From assembly GCF_037975245.1 (NCBI RefSeq), contig NC_092568.1:6670501-6734500 (forward strand): DNA of 64,000 bases, given 5' to 3'. The notes under the pieces were generated by a model. It was not told the DNA's origin. It did not search any database and was given only the letters and a program-made list of their open reading frames with translations. The position numbers and the translations under genes are program-made. Source of the stretch: Apostichopus japonicus. Lineage: Eukaryota > Echinodermata > Holothuroidea > Aspidochirotida > Stichopodidae. This document shows, in pieces, positions 58,872 to 64,000 of the stretch (the first letter of the stretch is position 1; each line of letters begins with the position of its first letter).

Positions 58872-59694
58872 GTTTTCTGGCAGCCATGTTTCGTGTTATA
58901 TTAATTTTGTTAATTTATAACACTAGGTTCCCAGTGCAATAACAAACAGCGCTAACGTTATTTGCCTAACGAACGAAGAAAAGTTTTATCGGAAAATACT
59001 TGACTGGAAGTACCTATTTCAGGCGCGTATCCAGGATTTTCTAACCCGGGGGGCGCGAATTACTATCTAAGCGGAGCGCCACCATCGGTTGGCGCGCAGC
59101 GTACAATAAAATTTCTGGTTTTGATACCCCCCAGATCACCGGAAATAGCACTTCTCGGGCTTGAAAATGACCAACCAGATGTACACTTTTGCCTGAGAAC
59201 CAAGTATTTCCCAAAAGTTTTTTCCATCCATAACCTTTTTGAAGATTGTCACCAGTCACACATCATGTTCGACCTCATTGCATGTCCTATGGATCATTGC
59301 TTTTGTAGGTGATTCTACGTCACGGTCCACAATATCCGAAAGCCCCACTTTTCAAGGTTTTAAGCCCATTATTTGTTGAGAATTTGAAAATTCACATTTC
59401 TCGTGAATAAAATCACTTGAAAACATAGCCATAATGTTGCACAAAATTCAATCTATGGACAAGCAATATAGAAAAACCTCCTTGAACCCCTAACAGACAG
59501 GTCAAAGTTGCACGAGTAGAGGAAAGTATGATGAAGAATGTTGGTGAGGAAATTTTCGAAAATTCAGACACAGTTAATTTATTGGTGTAGAAATATTGCA
59601 ACCTCTTATAATGGCTATTATAAAACTTGGTTGAAGGAAATGAAAAATATAAGATATTTCCGATATCAGGTATATCGAAACCGAACACTACACA

Positions 59695-60130
59695 CATAGG
59701 CGTAGGTCCCGTAGGAGGCGGTGGCTGCAGCCCCCCTCCCCCCCCCCCCGCAACCAAATTTTTCCCCATCTTTTTCGGGCACCTACTGAAAGAAAAATAA
59801 ATAGCAATGAATAGCTTAAAAATGATCTCCTTGGTAATTAAAATAAAGTTCTAAGCTTGGCCGACATTACTACTGTAAAAGAGAGTTTTGACATAAATGG
59901 ATCTGTATGATTTTTCTCCATCTACATAAGACATTTCGTTGTTTACATAGCATCCAGCGGTACACTGTGCAACTTTCACGGACCGTGCGGTACACGATGC
60001 CATGCACTGTAATGACCGATGCTTGCTTATATGATATTGGCATTGATATGTTGAACGCGCGAAGAATTTTGGCTTTTTTTTCGGGCAAGTCATTACAGCC
60101 CCCAAATCCAATTGGGCTCCTACGCCTTTA
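59695..60130. mobile_element. hAT-like element A2, 8-bp target duplication
   Basis: ACTACACA flanks both sides (59687-59694 and 60131-60138). The left end is CATAGGCGTAGG and the right end is CCTACGCCTTTA. Read in reverse, its right half (GGATTTGGGGGCTGTAATGA, then CGCGCGTTCAACATATCAAT) matches the left half of element A1 at 37460. Unlike A1 it has only one copy of the CAGTAGGTGCCCGAAAAA unit. Confidence 0.9.
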
Positions 60131-60229
60131 ACTACACACATAGACAGTTTTTGAGGCTGTTCATCGTGGAACATGATTTCGATGCTACTGATATGATGTT
60201 ATGTCTGCTCTTTGCTTTACAAATTCGAA

Positions 60230-60715
60230 CAGGCGTGTAGCGAGTAATTGCCAAGGGAGGGGCGAAGCCTGTAGGCAAACTATCTAAGCGAAGCGCCACC
60301 ATGAGTTGGCGCGAAGCGTACAAGAAAAATTTTGGCCGAAAATGCCTCCCAGATCGCTGGAAATGACACTTCCCAGGCCTTGTAAGTTGCATCTAAGCAT
60401 TGTCTATTTTGAAATTACTAGCGATGTCATAAAGAAAATTTGCTCGGGGGGGGGGGGCGGTCGCCCCCTCTCGAAATGCGTCATGTACCCCGACGACTCG
60501 GTCGAGTTCAAGACCAGCCACAGTTGGTTCCATATAGCACAATTGTACAATTGTTTAAGGCGTCCATACACACACACGCGTTATGATAGACCATATATAG
60601 TATTTATATAGATACATTAGTGAGAGAGGAAAAATGGAAACGTCAAAAATGGAGTTGTCGGTGTAAGGGGTAGGGTGAGGCGCACACCCCCTCCGTAATT
60701 CTTGATCTGTCACTG
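60230..60715. mobile_element. probable small TIR element with the CTATCTAAGCG module
   Basis: It starts CAGGCGTGTAGCGAGTAATT and possibly ends at CACTG 60711-60715; its complement starts CAGTGACAGATCAAGAATTA. Similarity between the ends is partial and no target duplication is seen. The shared module begins at 60280 as CTATCTAAGCGAAGCGCCAC. Confidence 0.45.
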
Positions 60716-60774
60716 GCTACCCTGTGTATATTATAGGGATCAGCGCTTTAACTATGACTGTTCCTCTTTCTCTT

Positions 60775-60925
60775 CCCGAGGTCTTGGCTATCTTCTACTC
60801 CCTCCTTTTTTCCTTTTTCTCTCTTTTTTTCTTTTTCTTTTCCCTTCCTTCCTCTCCTCCTTTTCTTTTTTTCCCCCTCCTTTTCCCTTTTTTCTTCTCT
60901 TTTTTTCTCTCCTCTTTTCCTTACC
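60775..60925. repeat. polypyrimidine tract
   Basis: Almost pure C/T on the + strand (TTTTTCTCTTTTTTTCTTTT and CCTCC words), potentially triplex-forming. It lies just inside the right end of the element at 59020-60968. Confidence 0.9.
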
Positions 60926-60968
60926 CGGGGGGCGCGCGCCCCCAACGCACCCCCTGGATACGCACCTG

Positions 60969-62015
60969 TATTTCGCCATTACTTGTTCATATATTGCGAT
61001 GAAACATATGCTGAGATAAACAATTAATTATTAAGTACGAATCTTCGAATGATTCGGTGAGAAATAAAAGATATATTTTGATCGAAATTTTCACAAGTAC
61101 GCGTAACGTAACATATATGAGTACTGTGTATACTATTTCAATTACATATACGTTAGGATCGGAGTGTCTATTGTTATGTTGTGAGGGACGCTATATACGA
61201 AATGACCTTTGTACAAGGATTACGTAATAGCTGATGATGGCTTTACTCGTGTTTGTGCCCTGAGGCATGTTTACTTATGGCGATCAAATTGTGTCGGTTA
61301 CAATGATACTTCAAAGTGGGTTTTCTCCTTCTGTTTATAGCTCCATGCTCAAACGCACACGTAGAGGCAAACTTGTTACTGTGTTGTGGCAAACTTATTG
61401 GTGACAAAGGCAATGCTTGGTTGCAAACGCACAACGCTAGTGTAGAGGGATTTACGAGCATAATAATGAAGTTGGTGCCATTGGTCATGGTGGTTTGTGA
61501 CTGAACGTTTTCATTGGGTAAAAGGTTTCATCGAGATCTGCAAGGACACTTGTCTCCAAGTGGAAGCACACAGTGTCGGAAACGTCAAGTTTCCCACATG
61601 CTGAGGGGGCGTTACAAGATATGTCAGCGCCACGCCTCCTTGTATTCTTTCCCTTACGGATAGCAGCCAGCATGGAACAAAGATATGGATTTGCACAGGA
61701 ATGCTAGTAAACTTCTTGATATGAAATAGGGATTGTCGGGTTACTTCAAGGAATGCAAAATCTGGTACCGGTTTAGTATCGGTTTTGTACCGGTTTAGTA
61801 CCGGTTTAGCTACCGGGTTAGTACTGAAAAACCTACGGACGTTAAGAGTAACTAGTGTACTGTTTGTTAACCCGCAGGCGGTCTCATGATCATATATAGG
61901 AAAAGCCCTCTAGTTTCATGATTTGAAAGTAGCCTTGCACCGTTTGACAACGACGAAATGGACGATCTATCGGCTTTAGGGTGTGATGTCCTCTTATTCT
62001 TCTGTAATGGAAAGA
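60969..62015. other. intergenic, nothing firmly recognised
   Basis: A short repeated word, GTACCGGTTTAG, occurs several times at 61770-61815 (TACCGGTTTAGTATCGGTTT and similar). No coding is supported. Confidence 0.4.
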
Positions 62016-62017
62016 AG

Positions 62018-62240
62018 GTAAAGTATAGGTAAAGGTATGAGTTTAGGTAAAGGTATAAGTATAGGTAAAGTATAGGTAAAGGTATGAGTATAGGTATAGG
62101 TAAAGGTAAATTATAGGTAAAGTATAGGTATAGGTAAAGTATAGGTAAAGGTATATGTAAAGTATAGGTATAGTCATAGGTATATGTATAGGTATAGGCA
62201 TAGGTATAGTCATAGGTATATGTATAGGCATAGGTATCGT
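62018..62240. repeat. (TATAGG/TAAAGG)n microsatellite
   Basis: Hexamer-like runs of TAGGTA, AAAGGTATA and CATAGGTA. Spurious frames on the reverse strand encode YTYTYT-like repeats. Confidence 0.9.
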
Positions 62241-62639
62241 TAAAATCGAAGGAAGATGCCCAATAACAGTCACTATAGGCAGTCAGCTTCAAATTATCAC
62301 CAGTTTTCTTAAAACACAACTCATAATTATTTGTATTGGCCCCAATTTAGCATGCTATAATTGCTAGAAGATTTTTTAAAAAAAGAACGCTCCAAGAAGT
62401 CTTTACTTGATAGTATGTTTGTATATAGCACCCTGTGAGGTTGCATATGTTTCGCAGCTCCTGTTTACATCGATTTTTGGCAAAATATATTCATCATACA
62501 ATTTTGTAGAATGGACTGTTGATTTTCGAAATATCAGAGAGTCTGTACATACCATCATTTAGCAATTTGACGGACTAGAAAGTGCATATTTATGTGGTTT
62601 TCTTCAAGTTATACGTCTTCGATTCTGTCACAGTTGACT
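62241..62639. other. intergenic, nothing recognised
   Basis: AT-rich; it may contain the LINE 5' UTR at its right end. Confidence 0.35.
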
Positions 62640-64000
62640 GGTTTCTAACATGCTTAAGTATACTAGTGCACAACTGCTTAGTATCCGTGGATCATTGACC
62701 AAGCCTTTGCTGCGGCTACCGCTCCAAGTCTACAACACTCTCAAAAGAAATGGAATAAGTGCTGTTAAGCCAACCAGCCGGGGCACAAAGGGGATTAAAA
62801 GGAGAAGAATACCTGTGAGACTGACAAACACACTGGCCAAGGGAAGTCAAAATCCTTCTCATTGACAGTGCAGAAACCGCCATCTTGTGCACTAGATATG
62901 TGGGAGCCAGCTACAGAGGATGAACTGAAGCGGATCATAATGGCCTCCCCGTCTAAGAGCTGTGGCCTTGATCCGCTGCCTACAAATCTCCTTAAACAGT
63001 GTGTGACACCTCTCTTGCCAGTTATCAGCACTATTGTGAACAACTCCCTCATAACTGGCGATGTACCATCCGCTTTCAAGCTCGCCCATGTGACGCCACT
63101 CATCAAGAAACCCTCGCTGGATCCTACCGTTCTCTCAAATTATAGGCCAGTGTCAAACCTTCCATTTGTTTCAAAGATTCTAGAAAAAGTTGTGTCATCC
63201 CGTCTCACATCCTATCTTGAACACAATGGTCTATAGGAGACTCATCAATCTGCCTACAGGAAACACCACAGCACCGAGACTGCCCTCGTGCGCATTCAGA
63301 ATGATGTGATGGTAGCTCTTGGAGGTCAGAAAGCGTGCCTGATGGTTCTGTTAGATCTTTCGGCCGCTTTTGATACGGTCGACCACCGCCAGCTTCTTAG
63401 TACACTCAGTGACCTTGGTGTTAAAAGTAGCGCCTTAAAGTGGATGACATCATACCTCAGTGATCGCCAACAGATTGTGTGTCTGGGAAAGGATTCTTCT
63501 GACCCTCAGACGTTAGAATGTGGCGTGCCCCAGGGTTCGGTCCTGGGGCCTGTGCTCTTCACGGTATACACGTCTTCACTGGGTCAGCTTCTTCGCTCGC
63601 AGGACATGGACTATCACTTCTATGCAGACGACTCGAGTCTCTATCTTATGTTCCATCCCAATGACATTTCTATCACTGTGCACCGTCTAGAGAAGTGCAT
63701 AGCCTCAGTTCGGCAATGGATGTCACACAAATGCCTGAAAATGAATGACTCAAAGACTGAGGTGCTTCTAATATCATCAAAGCATCTGGCCAGGAAGATA
63801 GAGTGTCCAAGCATCATTATTGGTGACCATCAGGTGGAGCCTAGTGATATGGCAAAGAGCATCGGTGTCATAATGGACAAACATGCCTCTATGGAAGACC
63901 ATATAACATCTGTGTGTCGGTCTGCTCAGTACCATCTCTACAACATCGGAAGAATACGAAAATACCTCACCAGAGAAGCCACAGAGCAGTTAATCCATGC
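62640..64000 (+). pseudogene. CR1/L2-group LINE ORF2 with endonuclease region deleted, runs off the window
   Basis: The first frame (62650-62865) reads YTSAQLLSIRGSL and ends in a basic stretch. This is the usual opening of CR1/L2-type ORF2, ahead of the endonuclease domain. It then jumps directly, with a frame change at about 62862, to the reverse transcriptase N-terminus (SCGLDPLPTNLLKQC). Later motifs are NYRPVSNLPFVSKILEKVV, HQSAYRKHHSTETAL, MVLLDLSAAFDTVDHRQLL, CGVPQGSVLGPVLF and YHFYADDSSLYL (catalytic Asp pair intact). An in-frame TAG lies at 63234-63236. The endonuclease is missing, so the copy cannot be autonomous. The 3' end is outside the window. Confidence 0.9.

Larger units (their letters stand above)
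59020..60968. mobile_element. TIR element with CAGGCGCGTATCCAGG ends and TATTT target duplication
   Basis: The left end CAGGCGCGTATCCAGG (59020-59035) matches the complement of the right end, CAGGTGCGTATCCAGG, at 15 of 16 positions. TATTT directly flanks both ends, a 5-bp duplication. The CTATCTAAGCGGAGCGCCAC module begins at 59063. At least two other elements are inserted within it. It ends with a long pyrimidine tract and GGGGGGCGCGCGCCCCC at 60927-60943. The same terminus bounds the insertion at 23724. Confidence 0.82.

Overview
The window is eukaryotic and most likely from a marine invertebrate, plausibly a deuterostome. The evidence is intron-split coding, a Ras exchange factor of the metazoan Son-of-sevenless type, tRNA-derived SINEs, CR1/Jockey- and RTE-like LINE fragments, many hAT-like DNA elements, and AT-rich spacer rich in TAGGCCTA-type words. 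No species can be named from the sequence alone.

Region 1 (1-31.8 kb, + strand) is the 3' two thirds of a sos gene. Twelve exons between 1071 and 31756 join in one unbroken frame (643 codons plus stop). They encode the end of the RasGEF N-terminal (REM) region, the CDC25 catalytic domain and a proline-rich tail with PxxPxR SH3 ligands. The exons total about 1.9 kb. Most of the remaining DNA is tandem minisatellite filling nearly every intron, with units of 45, 57, 57, 28, 45, 26, 57, 48, 76, 76 and 62 bp. Two arrays are interrupted by mobile elements. The first intron appears to be a minor-spliceosome (U12) AT-AC intron.

Region 2 (31.8-46.9 kb) is intergenic: short tandem repeats, a 310-bp tandem duplication and a pile of mobile elements. 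At 39.3-43.8 kb four insertions are nested: a decayed LINE holds an RTE-like LINE, which holds a hAT-like element, which holds another TIR element. The first two insertions have target-site duplications. Further hAT-like elements with 8-bp duplications lie at 37460-38534 and 43886-44890.

Region 3 (46.9-54.7 kb, + strand) holds one or two small genes. Exons at 47249-48955 encode a short SAM-like start and a basic linker. Exons at 53718-54622 encode a C-terminal module with a GQWVAVIYDEEWWPG core, are joined by U12-type introns, and include a duplicated exon. The first set lies inside a 4.8-kb segment bounded by inverted TTTACACTCTTAA termini.

Region 4 (54.7-64 kb) is mostly unassigned sequence and mobile DNA. 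It contains a transposase-like remnant on the - strand (58.3-58.9 kb), a nest of TIR elements (59.0-61.0 kb), and a CR1/L2-type LINE at the right edge that has lost its endonuclease region. No operon-like or RNA-guided system was seen. The unusual biology is in splice-site type, satellite expansion at splice sites, and transposon nesting.
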